NCBI GenBank assembly: GCA_963576565.1 | Contig: OY755040.1 | Span: 88,279,002-88,343,001, forward strand | Length of the DNA stretch: 64,000 bases | Direction: 5' to 3' | Source: Aspidapion aeneum | Lineage: Eukaryota; Arthropoda; Insecta; Coleoptera; Brentidae | Part shown: positions 34,143 to 44,966 of the stretch, in pieces | Layout: every line of letters starts with the position of its first letter | Position numbering within the stretch: position 1 is the stretch's first letter | Program-made: the position numbers and the translations under genes | The notes under the pieces: generated by a model | Seen by the model: the letters and a program-made list of their open reading frames with translations, nothing else | Databases searched by the model: none | Told to the model about the DNA's origin: nothing

Positions 34143-35530
34143 TGGACACTTGTAATGGGTTTCTAGTGCACGGCTTATATCGATAAAATTTTAGTATGTT
34201 TTTCGTCTCACCTTACTGATCAATAGGTGTCATTAGACCGATTCCATCCTATGACTAGTTTCGGAGATACGGGGGCAATTCAAAAGATATTGCACTAAAA
34301 CGGTAAAAATGCTGTGGTTTGATTTTTAAAAGGTTTTTTTGTACCAATCACAAAAATATCTCTTATGTACATAAATTAGCATGTTTTTAGTAAAAAATAT
34401 AGATTTTCTATACGGAGATATCAAAAAGTAAATTAAAATACGTACGTAAAATAATCGAAAAGATTGACTATATAGAGCAAAATAAATGTATTTTTACCTC
34501 TAAAACCCAATTTTGATGAAACTTTTTTTACGAGGTACACATAAAAAGTAGTGCAGTTATAAATTATAACCAAAACTTTCCTTAAACAAAATAATAGGAT
34601 ATGCTCGCCATGAGGAACATATCAGTTACCCATCTACAAATAATTTAGGGCAAGTCCTGGTTGCTGGTCATCGAAATAATGTCGAAGATTTACCCGAAAT
34701 AATTGATTGACTATTGGTACAGAAATGCGAAAGAAGAATAAAAAGTCTGATCCAAATAACGACTTTGTTATTTTTGATACATTTACTATTTAAAGTATTA
34801 AGAAACTTTAATTGTTATTTTTAAATATTGTTTGATAGAATTTTGTTTTAAGAAAGTTGTTTGGTTACAATTTATAACTGCAATACTTTTCATGTGTACC
34901 TCATAAAAAAGTTTCATTAAAGTTTGGTTTTAAAGGTAAGAGGACATTTATTTTGGTCTATTCGAAAAGGTTGACTAGAACCTTTTCGATTATTTTACCA
35001 ACGTATTTTAATTAACTTTTTGGATACCCCCATATAGAAAATCAATATTTTTTGCTAAAAAACATGCTAATATATGTACATAAGAGATACTTTTGTGACT
35101 AGTACAAATAGAGCTTTTAAAAATCAAGCCACATCATTTATACCGTTTTGGTGCTATATCGTTTGAATTGCCCCCGTGTCTCCGAAACTAGTCATAGGAT
35201 GGAATTGCGTTCATTACAACTATTGATCAGTAAAGTGAGACGAACAACATATTAAAATTTTATCGATATTAGCCGTGCACTAGAAACTCATTACAGGTTT
35301 GCAGACTTTTTGGATATCCCCCGTACAGGAAAATAACAATTTTTGCTAAAAACACGCTAAAACGTAGACGCTTATGAGATTCGTACAAAAAAAACTTTTT
35401 TACCGTTTTAGTGCAAAATCTTTTAAATTGCCCTTGTATCTCCGAAACTGGTCATAGGATGGAATTGGAAACAACATACTAAAATTTTATCAATATTAGC
35501 CGTGCACTAGAAACCCATTACAAGTGTGCA
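34143..35530. mobile_element. Foldback element FB3
   Basis: Ends TGGACACTTGTAATGGG and, inverted, TGCACACTTGTAATGGG. Left arm 34143-34570 pairs with about 34870-35300, and a second partial right-arm copy fills 35300-35530, so the right side is duplicated. Matching blocks include CATCCTATGACTAGTTTCGG and its complement near 35190 and 35450. Non-coding. Confidence 0.75.
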
Positions 35531-37810
35531 GGATCCTTTCTAGAATTTTTAATTTTTAACATAATCTGCCAATTCTTATGTACCAAAGCATACAGTTTTA
35601 ATAAAATTACATAATTGCATCCAATGTGAGATTGGTTGTCAGAAGTGAAAACTTAAATAGATATTTGAGAAATAAGGATAATACACATTATATAAAAAAT
35701 ATTTTTTATAAAATTAAAATTACTGTATTTCATTAATAACTTTTTACTTAAGAAAAAGTCATGACTGCTTTTATTTACATATACTTTTTTTATGGATTGC
35801 TGGTCCTGTATACTATGTGTATCTTTTAAAAATTATTTTTTTACTATAACTTACCTACGCGTCGTTTAATTTTGTTGTTGTTCCACCAATTTAGTTAGCG
35901 GAAAAATATTAACATTTTGCCTAATTAACCGACCTTGTAGTTTTCATAATAACAAAGTTCAAATTATTATATTTTAATTTCAATACCCTGTATGTTTTAA
36001 AGTCTCTAACTATGAGCTACATAGGTGATTAAGAGTTTAACTCTATTGTATATTTTCTAATTTTATAAGTGCTGGGAATAACGTTTTACGTATTTAAAAA
36101 AAATTATATTGACAAAAGAAACACCATGTATTTTCTTAAAATTACTAAGCTAAGTAAAACAATCTACACCATGTAAAAAACGCCTTATTCTAGCTACAAC
36201 AAGTAGTAAAATTATGGGGGTATCTTAAACTGCATAACCGATATAACGAAAAGTTTGAGACTACTATATTTTACATGATTTTTTCAATATCACCTTGTAT
36301 CTTTCAGCATATTACAAAATTACACTAACTTAAATTTTTGTGTCATAGCCTGTAATGGGGAACAAACTGTGTCCAGTTTCGTTGCAAAAGTCTTATTAAC
36401 GCAGTAGTTACAATAAATAATGTAGAAAAACAGTAAAAATGACAGCAAAGTTGTTGTGGCCCAGTATATACGTTCAGGAAATGGTAATGATGTGGCACTT
36501 ATCACAAAAATAGAGTCCGATAAATGGTTTATAAACGAGAATATAGTGATTGCAATGAGATGCTTATTTGAGATATCTAGAGTTATTACATTTTTCAGCA
36601 CTATAATAAAAAATTACGAAAATACTTTATTGTCTAGTTACTTTTTGACTCTCTGTATAAAAATTTTTATTTAAAGAAATAAAAGCTGTACTAGTATTGT
36701 TGTAAAGTGCTGACTTTGGGTTTTCCATAGTGATTTGTAAAGTCGTCATAAAAAAACTACTTAATGATCATAAAAATTTTACTTATTTTTAAAAACAGCC
36801 TGCATATTTAACAGTTTACACTAATTTTTCGTATATATTTTTTAAAAATATCCTTACGTCTAAGAAATCCACATACTTTTCCATCTTTTTATATTTTTTT
36901 AATTTAGAAGTATTAAATAAACCCCCCTGTACTCCGACCCTGTATATGTCACACCCGCCCAGCAATTTTTATTTTAAAGAAAAACAATGTGCTTGTGTCC
37001 ACATTAAATTTTAACACCTTATCTTGCATAACTAAGCTCCTGGATTTTTTTTTCTACTCAATAGCCACACCAAAAATTTCTCAAAGAAAAATTAATTATT
37101 TTTTATTTTTTGAAAGAAAATAAAGCAATAAAACATCTTTATCACTTAAAATAAAAGTGTATATGTCCTTAGTAGTAGTAGTAGTGGGGGGGTTGACCCG
37201 CAGGTCTGACAAGTAGGCCAGAGTAGGCCTTTTTTGCCATATGTCCTTATAATCGATGCCAAGTTTCATTGCTCTAGGTTTACATTTGAATTTTATAAAG
37301 AATTTTAATGAGATAGATGCAATTAAAAATAAAACACCCTGTATCTTGGCTCTACACTGGGTTCGGGATGAGCACCACTTCGTGAAATAATACTATAGTG
37401 TTGTACTATAACCGTGCCAAGTTTCATTACGGTAAGCAAAAATGCAGACAAAAGTGGCTTAGGCTCCGGACTATTGGGTTAAACATTTTTCTCAAGAGCG
37501 AATGAAACGCAGGTTTCAGAATAGAATTTTAAAAATGACTAACAATATGAGATGTTGAGCTCTTTATTTTTGAATATATTAGGGGCTGGCCAACGGAATG
37601 GTTGTAAAACAGTACCCGAGAATAGCAAGCTTTTCTCGGCCAGTACGACAAGTACGAAAAACCTAATGTGCGCGCACACAAAGAGTAGAAAGTAGAATAG
37701 ACGAAAACAATTTAAACAAAACGTAGTAAAAGTAATTTAAGGCAAACATACTTTTGTCAATCCGTAAAAATGTCGAAAATAATATGGTCGAAAATTAAAC
37801 GCACAATACG
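35531..37810. other. Non-coding AT-rich stretch
   Basis: No gene recognised. It includes the right partner of the inverted pair at about 37345-37475 and a short GTA-repeat with poly-G near 37170-37190. Its last 110 bases (37690-37805) resemble, inverted, the TTTTACGGATCGAC repeats at 45200-45680 on the other side of BEL-1, so BEL-1 probably landed in a foldback. Confidence 0.5.
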
Positions 37811-38290
37811 TGTTGATGTTTTGAGGTTGGTAGAGCTGCGGGACTGTAAGCGCTGGCCGTTTTATAAAATCTGGGTGCAAAAATCCTTAAAAGGACGATG
37901 TAAAAATATTAATTTTTCCGAGCCACACAAAGATAATATAGAGGATTGGCACTCACCCTTTCAGCTGTTTCCGTCGTCCAGAGGAGCTCCTCTCGCTGGC
38001 CCAGTCGTTGCAGTCGATCCACACTAGAATCACTTGTTTGTGTAATGGTTTAGTTTGATTTTCTAAGAATGTTATTGGATTTTTTGGTTAATAGAATTTA
38101 TCACCATGCTGCGTGGTGATCTCGATAGAATACGACAGACGAATCTTTTTGGTTACGCCTTTTTGCGCAGATTCATTTTTCGTAGATGGCGCTGGCGTTT
38201 TGCTTGTGCCAATCAAATTGAAATTGTGTGGGTTTTCCGAATACGGGAATTTGGCGCAAAATTTGAATTTAAATTAAAGTTGCACGAACA
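37811..38290 (-). repeat. BEL-1 3' LTR (480 bp)
   Basis: Target duplication ATACG lies to its left. Inside, the minus strand reads AAGTGGGCGGAAAA immediately before the LTR, a convincing polypurine tract (38291-38304). It contains 14 bases (GCGCTGGCGTTTTG) absent from the 5' LTR. Confidence 0.95.
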
Positions 38291-38506
38291 TTTTCCGCCC
38301 ACTTAAAACGAAGTTTTACTTTGAGATTAATTGAATAAACAAATGGCTATATTAAAAAAAAAATATAAGTTAATTCAAAACCTTAAAGGGTGGGTTATTA
38401 AAATCCGTTTTAGGTTTATAGATCAAAAAGAAAAAAAAAATGGAAAAAAAAAATATATGTATATTCTAGATAACGACACACGAAACAAAAGAAGTTGCTT
38501 GGGAGT

Positions 38507-40045
38507 TTAGTGCGCATCTAAAGGTAGTGGGCACAACTTGACCACGGGACGAGTGAAAAGTCCGTGTTGTGTTTTAACAGTAGCAACTCGAATGTGATTA
38601 TCCCGACCAGGATGTACAGATACTATTCTACCCAGCAACCAGTGTAATGGCGGCCTAGTTTCATCCTTAATTAATACAAGCGTATCTAGCTTGATTTCAA
38701 CCGAAGGGTCCGACCACTTAGAACGCTGTTGTAAAGTATTTAAGTACTCGAGTTTCCAACGCTTCCAGAAATCGGCATGAATTCGTTGGATAAGTTGCCA
38801 ACGCTTAAGGGTATTAACTTTAAGGGTAGAAAGGTCAGGATCAGGACACGAATTAAGGGGTTCCATTGTGAGGAAATGACCCGGAGTCAAAGACGTAAGA
38901 TCGTTTGGGTCAGAGCTTTGCTCACAAAGGGGTCGAGAATTGAGTAATGCCTCTATTTGGGCGAGGAGAGTATAGAGCTCTTCGAAGGTTAGTATCTGGT
39001 CACCGATGACCCGATACAAATGTGTTTTTATAGATTTGACTCCTGCTTCTGCTAGACCATTTAGGTGGGGGGCTCCCGGACTATTAAGACACCATTTGAT
39101 TTTTAAGCTCTCAGAAGCTAATTTCGAAAGATTATGGAGCTCCTTAATAGCCCCAACAAAGTTTGAGCCTCTATCACTTGTGATTTGGACACAAGTGCCA
39201 CGTCTAGCGACAAAGCGTCGTAAAGCAGCGATGCACGCCTCTGTGGTTAAATCCGAAACAAGCTCGATATGGATTGCTTTGACAGAAGTATCGACAAAGA
39301 CTGCGATATATGATTTACCAACTTGTGCTCCACGACGTCTCTGACCTACAAAGGTTTTGATTGGGCCTGCATAGTCTAAGCAAACGTGTGAAAAACATTT
39401 TAATTGTGACGTTCTAAAAGAAGGTAAATCCGACATGTACGGAGTATACGGTTTTGGTTTTAAGCGAAAGCAGGGAATACATTGCAATAAAACCCTCTGA
39501 ATAGCTCGACGTGATGACATAATCCAAAACTTTTGACGAATTAAGTATTGGACTGTGTTTATTCCGGGATGTAAATTTTCGTTATGAGTTTGAATAATGA
39601 TCAATTGGGTTAATCTATGAGATTTCGGCAATAGTAAGGGATGTTTTGCCTCAAAGGAGAGTTGAGAATGCCGTAAGCGTCCGCCCACTCTAAGGAAACC
39701 CAATTCGTCCAAAAAGGGCGCGAGTTTGCGAAACGGCTTAGGTAATAGCTGAGTATTTTGAATTTTTTGAATGATATCCGAAAAACACTCTTCTTGGACC
39801 CTTTTAACTAAAACAAGTAGAGCCTTGTGTAGTTCAAAAGCGGAAAAAACGCCGGATAAAGGGTCAACTGAGGTTTTTCGATTGTGAATAAGTCTTAGAA
39901 AATGACAAATGATTTTTTGAATGGTATTTAAATTGGATATTTTATCGATTAATCTATCAAAAAAGTTTTGATTTTGAATTTCTGCCGTCAGCACCACTGA
40001 ATTTTCCGGTTTTTCTTCTTTGAGCACCTCGTCTGGAACTCCCAT
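38507..40045 (-). CDS. BEL-1 integrase and DUF5641-like tail
   Basis: 512-codon frame. It holds the HHCC finger (THNENLHPGINTVQYL ... CIPCFR) and integrase acids in VCLDYAGPI, ITSDRGSNFVG and NGLAEAGVKSIK, then the BEL C-terminal domain (RWQLIQRIHADFWKRWKLEY, LQQRSKWSDP, WLLGRIVSVHPG, VRVATVKT) closing with RPVVKLCPLPLDAH. It ends 217 bases before the 3' LTR. Integrase would insert the cDNA; the tail is characteristic of BEL/Pao. The ATG at 40045 is internal to the polyprotein, not a separate start. Confidence 0.92.
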   Translation of the reverse strand: MGVPDEVLKEEKPENSVVLTAEIQNQNFFDRLIDKISNLNTIQKIICHFLRLIHNRKTSVDPLSGVFSAFELHKALLVLVKRVQEECFSDIIQKIQNTQLLPKPFRKLAPFLDELGFLRVGGRLRHSQLSFEAKHPLLLPKSHRLTQLIIIQTHNENLHPGINTVQYLIRQKFWIMSSRRAIQRVLLQCIPCFRLKPKPYTPYMSDLPSFRTSQLKCFSHVCLDYAGPIKTFVGQRRRGAQVGKSYIAVFVDTSVKAIHIELVSDLTTEACIAALRRFVARRGTCVQITSDRGSNFVGAIKELHNLSKLASESLKIKWCLNSPGAPHLNGLAEAGVKSIKTHLYRVIGDQILTFEELYTLLAQIEALLNSRPLCEQSSDPNDLTSLTPGHFLTMEPLNSCPDPDLSTLKVNTLKRWQLIQRIHADFWKRWKLEYLNTLQQRSKWSDPSVEIKLDTLVLIKDETRPPLHWLLGRIVSVHPGRDNHIRVATVKTQHGLFTRPVVKLCPLPLDAH

Positions 40046-41225
40046 TTATAAACCTTTGAATTTGCCACTCCGTAGTGGGCAAGGTAATCCATGGAGGGCC
40101 GTGAAACCAAAGAGGGTGATTTATTAAGTTATTAGGCGACAACCCTCTGCTAGCGCAGTCGGCAGGGTTCTCGAGTGAAGTAATGTGATACCATGGGACT
40201 TCGGGGATTGTTTCTTGAATACGACTTACGCGGTTTGCCACAAAGGTCTTCCACTTGTGAGGTGAAGATGTGACCCAATGAAGCGTGACCTGTGAGTCCG
40301 AGAACGCAAGAATTTCATCGATTACGAGTAATGATGAATAGGTGCGAATAACTAGTTCGAGTAAATCAGCTAATAGAGTAGCTCCAAGTAGTTCCAAACG
40401 TGGGATTGAAATAGTGTGTAAGGGAGCAACCCTTGACTTGCCCATGACTAGAGCAGTTTTGATAATTTTATTTGGTAATTCGACGCGAACGTATACGCAA
40501 GAAGCGTATCCTAGCTCGGATGCATCGCAGAAACCTAGCAATTGACATCGTTGAATATTATTCGAAAAAATATGTCTAGGTATACAAAGATTCGAAAGAG
40601 TGGTTAATTGATTATTGAATTGATTCCAAAGAGTTTTGATTGGATCGGGGGGTATTTCATCCCAATCCGTTTTGCATAACCAAAGTTTTTGCATAATCAC
40701 TTTGGCTAAAAATGAAACAGGCGATAAGAAACCTATAGGATCCCAAATTTTAGCGATAGCTGATAAAATATTCCTTTTGGTGCAAGGTTTTTCACAAGGG
40801 GTACAAGAATAGGTAAAAGTATCTGTAGAAGGGTGCCACTGAAGGCCCAACACCTTAATCGATGTTGAAGAATCGTCTTCAAAGGTAACAGGGATCTGAC
40901 AATCAGCGGGCGACAAATGTGAAAGAAGTTTCGGATTATTTGATGCCCATTTTCTTAATTCAAATTTTCCCAATTTAAGCAACGCTATGAGATCCTTTTG
41001 AAGTGATAGAGCACCTTCTAGAGAGTTAGCTCCACAGCAAATATCGTCCATGAAAATGTTATTCAAAAGGACCTGGGATGCTCCAGGATAATTCTTAGCA
41101 TCCAGGATGGCTAGTTCTCTAAGAGTTCTAATAGCTAAATAGGGACTTGAACTAACACCAAACGTCACTGTATTAAGCCTGTATTCCTGCAGGGGTTCAT
41201 TGGGATCAAATCGCCAAAGTAGCCT
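39957..41225 (-). CDS. BEL-1 reverse transcriptase (catalytic part) and RNase H
   Basis: It continues the preceding frame after the stop at 41226. The RT catalytic box is FMDDICCG, with both Asp kept and Phe for Tyr. RNase H: LGFCDASELGYASCVYVRVE, PRLELLGATLLADLLELV, AFSDSQVTLHWV, NPADCASRGLSPN. After EWQIQRFING the frame runs out at 39957 in unrelated peptide, while the true continuation lies in the next frame from about 40045. That is a one-base frameshift. Confidence 0.88.
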   Translation of the reverse strand, partial: RLLWRFDPNEPLQEYRLNTVTFGVSSSPYLAIRTLRELAILDAKNYPGASQVLLNNIFMDDICCGANSLEGALSLQKDLIALLKLGKFELRKWASNNPKLLSHLSPADCQIPVTFEDDSSTSIKVLGLQWHPSTDTFTYSCTPCEKPCTKRNILSAIAKIWDPIGFLSPVSFLAKVIMQKLWLCKTDWDEIPPDPIKTLWNQFNNQLTTLSNLCIPRHIFSNNIQRCQLLGFCDASELGYASCVYVRVELPNKIIKTALVMGKSRVAPLHTISIPRLELLGATLLADLLELVIRTYSSLLVIDEILAFSDSQVTLHWVTSSPHKWKTFVANRVSRIQETIPEVPWYHITSLENPADCASRGLSPNNLINHPLWFHGPPWITLPTTEWQIQRFINGSSRRGAQRRKTGKFSGADGRNSKSKLF

Positions 41226-42911
41226 TTAGTAGTCCCGATGAATTGGATTAATTTGAATTTGTAAAAAGTGCTGTTTTATATCAGTCAAAAATACGATAGA
41301 ATAAAATCTGAATTTTAATAGAATTTCGGAAATATCGGCTTGTAATTTTGGTCCTATTAAAAGAGTTTCGTTCATGCTTAGGCCTTTCGAACCCTTAATC
41401 GAGGGGTTAAAAACCACCCGGAGTTTAGTCGTTGATTTGTCAAGACGAAGGACTCCGTGATGTGGTAAATAAGAACATAACTGAGGTCTAGGTTCGGATC
41501 TTGGAATTAAAGACATGTGCCCGTTTTTGAGATATTCTCTCATAAAATCCGAGTACATACTATAGAAATTTGAATTTTTTATTAAGCGAGATTCAAGAGA
41601 CAAAAATTGACGATAGGCCACTGAATATGTGTCTCCTAGGTCAGGAGGGTCAATGTGACGAAAAGGCAAATTTACAGTAAATCGGCCCGAAATATCTCTA
41701 GTGGTAGTTTTTTGGAAAATCTCTTCACATCTTTTTTCTTCGGGTGAGAGAAACGTTTTTGACTTAATTGATTCTAGTTCCCAAAATCTGCGAATATTAA
41801 AGTCGAGAGACTGCTCACAGGAAGTAAAGTAAGAATTGACTTGAGGTGAAATATTTATGTTTTGAGTTTGGCCCATCAAGACCCACCCAAAAACTGTCTC
41901 AAAAGCGGAGGGTAGGCCGTGAGGTCCTGGAATTCGTCCTGATTGGACGATTTCTGTGTAAAGTTGTGCACCTAAGAGTAAGTCAATTGGACCAGGGTTG
42001 TAAAATTGATTATCTGCAAGCTTTAGATTTGAAATATGACTCCAATTGGATGAATCTACCTGTATTGAGGGCATATTCGAACAGAGTTTCGGTAAAACGA
42101 AGACTTGAATAGAAAAGGTAGGCTCTTGTTGGCCTAGGGCTCGAATAGTGCAAGTAGAAATGCCGTTAGTGGCCGACGAAGATTGATTTAGTCCCAGAAC
42201 AGGGATCGAAATTTTGTTTCTTGGCAAGCCTAACCTGTTAAGACAAGCTTCGCTTATCAGGTTAGCTTGGCTACCGCTGTCCAGAAGTGCTCGGACAGGT
42301 TGGTAGTTACCCCGACTATCGAGTACCTCTAATTTTATAGTCGCTAGAAGCACTGTCGTACGGGGCGTCAAGGTGGATAACGAAGAGTATTGATTTGTAG
42401 ATGTATTTGGATTCGAATTGATTTGAATTGAATTTGAACTGGGTTGAACAAAACTAGGGTTCTGTTGGCTAAGAATTGAATTTGAATTCTGGTACGATAA
42501 GTTTGTGCCTGTGCTAGGCACGGCCACTTGATTTGAATTAAAACTTTGATTTAAGTTCGAATTTTGATTTGAATTTTGGCTTGAATTAACAAAGGATTGA
42601 CTTGAATTCTGACGGATTGAATCTGTCATTTGCGATAGATGAATAAGACTATGGTGCCTATGTCGACATACCCTGCAGTTGTAGGTACTAATGCAGTCAA
42701 TTACTTGATGATTTGAACGTAAACAGTTGATACATAACGATTGTTGTTTTACATAAGTAAAACGATCTGAAGGAGATTTGGAAATAAAAACACCACACTG
42801 CGAGAGTGGATGAAAAGAATTATTGCATAATTTGCACTTATAGGGTTGTTGGTTTTGTCGAAATTGAATATTGGATTGTTTATTTGATACTTGTGAGTGC
42901 GTATGCGCTAA
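41226..42911 (-). CDS. BEL-1 zinc knuckles, protease and start of reverse transcriptase
   Basis: The frame opens just after the gag shift. Knuckles: CKLCNNSFHPLSQC, CINCLRSNHQVIDC and CRVCRHRHHSLIH. A repetitive Asn/Ser/Gln linker with many SNQNSN-like repeats comes next, then the protease loop VRALLDSGSQANLI, and the RT start (KLRVVFNPSIKG, LTDIKQHFLQIQINP). The first Met in this frame is at 42629, but homology runs upstream of it, so that Met is not the real start. The frame ends at a TAA at 41226-41228 between HRDY and RLLWRF, with homology continuing in the same frame, so this is a nonsense change. Confidence 0.88.
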   Translation of the reverse strand, partial: LAHTHSQVSNKQSNIQFRQNQQPYKCKLCNNSFHPLSQCGVFISKSPSDRFTYVKQQSLCINCLRSNHQVIDCISTYNCRVCRHRHHSLIHLSQMTDSIRQNSSQSFVNSSQNSNQNSNLNQSFNSNQVAVPSTGTNLSYQNSNSILSQQNPSFVQPSSNSIQINSNPNTSTNQYSSLSTLTPRTTVLLATIKLEVLDSRGNYQPVRALLDSGSQANLISEACLNRLGLPRNKISIPVLGLNQSSSATNGISTCTIRALGQQEPTFSIQVFVLPKLCSNMPSIQVDSSNWSHISNLKLADNQFYNPGPIDLLLGAQLYTEIVQSGRIPGPHGLPSAFETVFGWVLMGQTQNINISPQVNSYFTSCEQSLDFNIRRFWELESIKSKTFLSPEEKRCEEIFQKTTTRDISGRFTVNLPFRHIDPPDLGDTYSVAYRQFLSLESRLIKNSNFYSMYSDFMREYLKNGHMSLIPRSEPRPQLCSYLPHHGVLRLDKSTTKLRVVFNPSIKGSKGLSMNETLLIGPKLQADISEILLKFRFYSIVFLTDIKQHFLQIQINPIHRDY

Positions 42912-43921
42912 AAATTTGATGAAGGGCTTGATTTGTACTGATTATTTGAATAAGAATTATATTTTTGGTTACTAGAATTCGAATAATTTGGTTTTTGCTG
43001 TTTTGAAGTCGAAGGTTGCATTTGCGTATTTTGGGGAGATAGCTGTACTGTTTCAAGAGCATGGCATTGGTTAATAAGAAACTGAATTAGATTTTGATAT
43101 GTTGGAATCTCGGTAGTACTATACTTTAATTCGAAAGCGGTTCTTGTGGTTTGATCGATTTTTGATAATAAAATTGAAAATAAACAAAAACACCACGACG
43201 TTACTGGAAATTCAAGATTTTCGAGCGCCGCAATATTCTCGGAAAAGGTATCTACCAAGACTCTAAGATCCTTTGCTGACTGGTTTCCCTTTAAAGAATT
43301 TGCATAGTAGATTGAGTTCCAGTAGGTACTGGCTAAAAGTCTTTTATTTTGATAGCGATCTGTTAATACCTTCCAGGCGATTGCGTAATTACTTGCCGTT
43401 AATTTTATAGAACTTAAAATATTAAGTGGTTCGCCCTCAAGGAAGGTTAGCAAATGTTGAAATTTCCTTATATCGGAATAATTCGAGTTTTCGTGAACCA
43501 AACAAGAATAAACATCGTAAAAGGTTGGCCACTTTTTTACGTTTCCATTAAAGCAAGGTACCTTTAAAGGGCCCAGATCATCGCTACGTGAATAGTGTGA
43601 AGTTGCGGGGGTAAAATTTGAATGAACTGAATCGGAACATAAACTCGAAAAAAGAACTTTAGCTTGGTGGTAGAATAGATCCGTATCTTTCCTAATTTTG
43701 TCTTGTACTTCGAATTCATCATCGTCGTCGTCTTTCAAGAGACCTATGATGTCATTATGAATGTTTTTAAATTGTTCATAGTGATCATCTAACGATTCGT
43801 AAAACGCCTTAAAAATTGGCAAGGAAGAACTCTCTGATTTAGCTTTTGTTCCCAAGTTATACGTTTCCGTAATACGAGATATTGAAACTTTGCGTTGATT
43901 CTCAAGCTTTTTTAACGACAT
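42908..43921 (-). CDS. BEL-1 gag (DUF1759-like)
   Basis: 338-codon frame starting MSLKKLENQRKVSISR, 575 bases inside the 5' LTR. Conserved gag core: VPCFNGNVKKWPTFYDVY (about residue 122), FQHLLTFLEGEPLNILSS, VLTDRYQNKRLLAS, SAKDLRVLVDTF. The C-terminus is Ser/Asn/Gln-rich. It stops at 42908 (SSNF, stop), where the next base shift gives the frame leading to the zinc knuckles, so a one-base indel in the A/T run near 42912 is likely. Confidence 0.88.
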   Translation of the reverse strand: MSLKKLENQRKVSISRITETYNLGTKAKSESSSLPIFKAFYESLDDHYEQFKNIHNDIIGLLKDDDDDEFEVQDKIRKDTDLFYHQAKVLFSSLCSDSVHSNFTPATSHYSRSDDLGPLKVPCFNGNVKKWPTFYDVYSCLVHENSNYSDIRKFQHLLTFLEGEPLNILSSIKLTASNYAIAWKVLTDRYQNKRLLASTYWNSIYYANSLKGNQSAKDLRVLVDTFSENIAALENLEFPVTSWCFCLFSILLSKIDQTTRTAFELKYSTTEIPTYQNLIQFLINQCHALETVQLSPQNTQMQPSTSKQQKPNYSNSSNQKYNSYSNNQYKSSPSSNF

Positions 43922-44472
43922 ATTGTTAATTAAAAAAATAAAAAATATTTAAAAGGAATAAAACTAACACTTGACCCCTATTGACTTTAATCAGTCCAAA
44001 AGAGTCCAACAAGCATATATTTTATTATCGATTTCTCGAATAAAACGCAAAACTTATCAACAGCTGTTATCCTAGGTCGCGATTTTTCTCCCAAAATAAA
44101 TGCACACAAAACAACTTGTACCTACTACCGTTTCTCTTATTATTTACAGGTAAATACTAATTCTACTAGATGTGTTTGTTTACCTGTTAAATAAGAATAA
44201 AGCATTTAACTCACAAGCACTTTTGTTGGTTTGAATAACTATAACATATTATTTAAACAAATAACTATTATTTAAACAAATTTCGATTTTTGAATCAAAA
44301 CAAACGACGTACCAAGTGCCAATTTCGGCTGCAATGAAATGTGGGTGGAGCCACCGTTAAGCCACGCAAGGGGGGACGGAACCTCCGATTTAAACTGGAC
44401 ACGGCAACTAAGCGAACCAAAATGGCGAGGCGAAAAAATCTAATATTTTTAGCAAACAAATTTTAAAAAACT

Positions 44473-44490
44473 ATCTGGGTCGTGGGACCA
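44473..44490 (-). promoter_or_regulatory. BEL-1 primer binding site
   Basis: On the minus strand, five bases inside the 5' LTR, TGGTCCCACGACCCAGAT starts with the TGG that pairs with a tRNA CCA end. I do not assign the tRNA. Confidence 0.7.
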
Positions 44491-44495
44491 GAAAA

Positions 44496-44961
44496 TGTTG
44501 ATGTTTTGAGGTTGGTAGAGCTGCGGGACTGTAAGCGCTGGCCGTTTTATAAAATCTGGGTGCAAAAATCCTTAAAAGGACGATGTAAAAATATTAATTT
44601 TTCCGAGCCACACAAAGACAATATAGAGGATTGGCACTCACCCTTTCAGCTGTTTCCGTCGTCCAGAGGAGCTCCTCTCGCTGGCCCAGTCGTTGCAGTC
44701 GATCCACACTAGAATCACTTGTTTGTGTAATGGTTTAGTTTGATTTTCTAAGAATGTTATTGGATTTTTTGGTTAATAGAATTTATCACCATGCTGCGTG
44801 GTGATCTCGATAGAATACGACAGACGAATCTTTTTGGTTACGCCTTTTTGTGCAGATTCATTTTTCGTAGATGCTTGTGCCAATCAAATTGAAATTGTGT
44901 GGGTTTTCCGAATACGGGAATTTGGCGCAAAATTTGAATTTAAATTAAAGTTGCACGAACA
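44496..44961 (-). repeat. BEL-1 5' LTR (466 bp)
   Basis: Matches the 3' LTR apart from two substitutions and the 14 bp deletion. Flanked on the outside by ATACG. Confidence 0.95.
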
Positions 44962-44966
44962 ATACG

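Larger units (their letters stand above)
37811..44961 (-). mobile_element. BEL-1: complete BEL/Pao LTR retrotransposon
   Basis: 7,151 bp on the minus strand. LTRs begin TGTTGATGTTTTGAGG and end GTTGCACGAACA in plus-strand reading. The 5 bp duplication ATACG flanks the element (37806-37810 and 44962-44966). The LTRs differ by two substitutions and one 14 bp indel, so the insertion is very recent. Gag, zinc knuckles, protease, RT, RNase H, integrase and the DUF5641-like tail are all present, broken by a frameshift near 42910, a stop at 41226 and a frameshift near 40045. It is a different family from BEL-2: the LTRs are unrelated and the proteins diverged. Confidence 0.95.
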
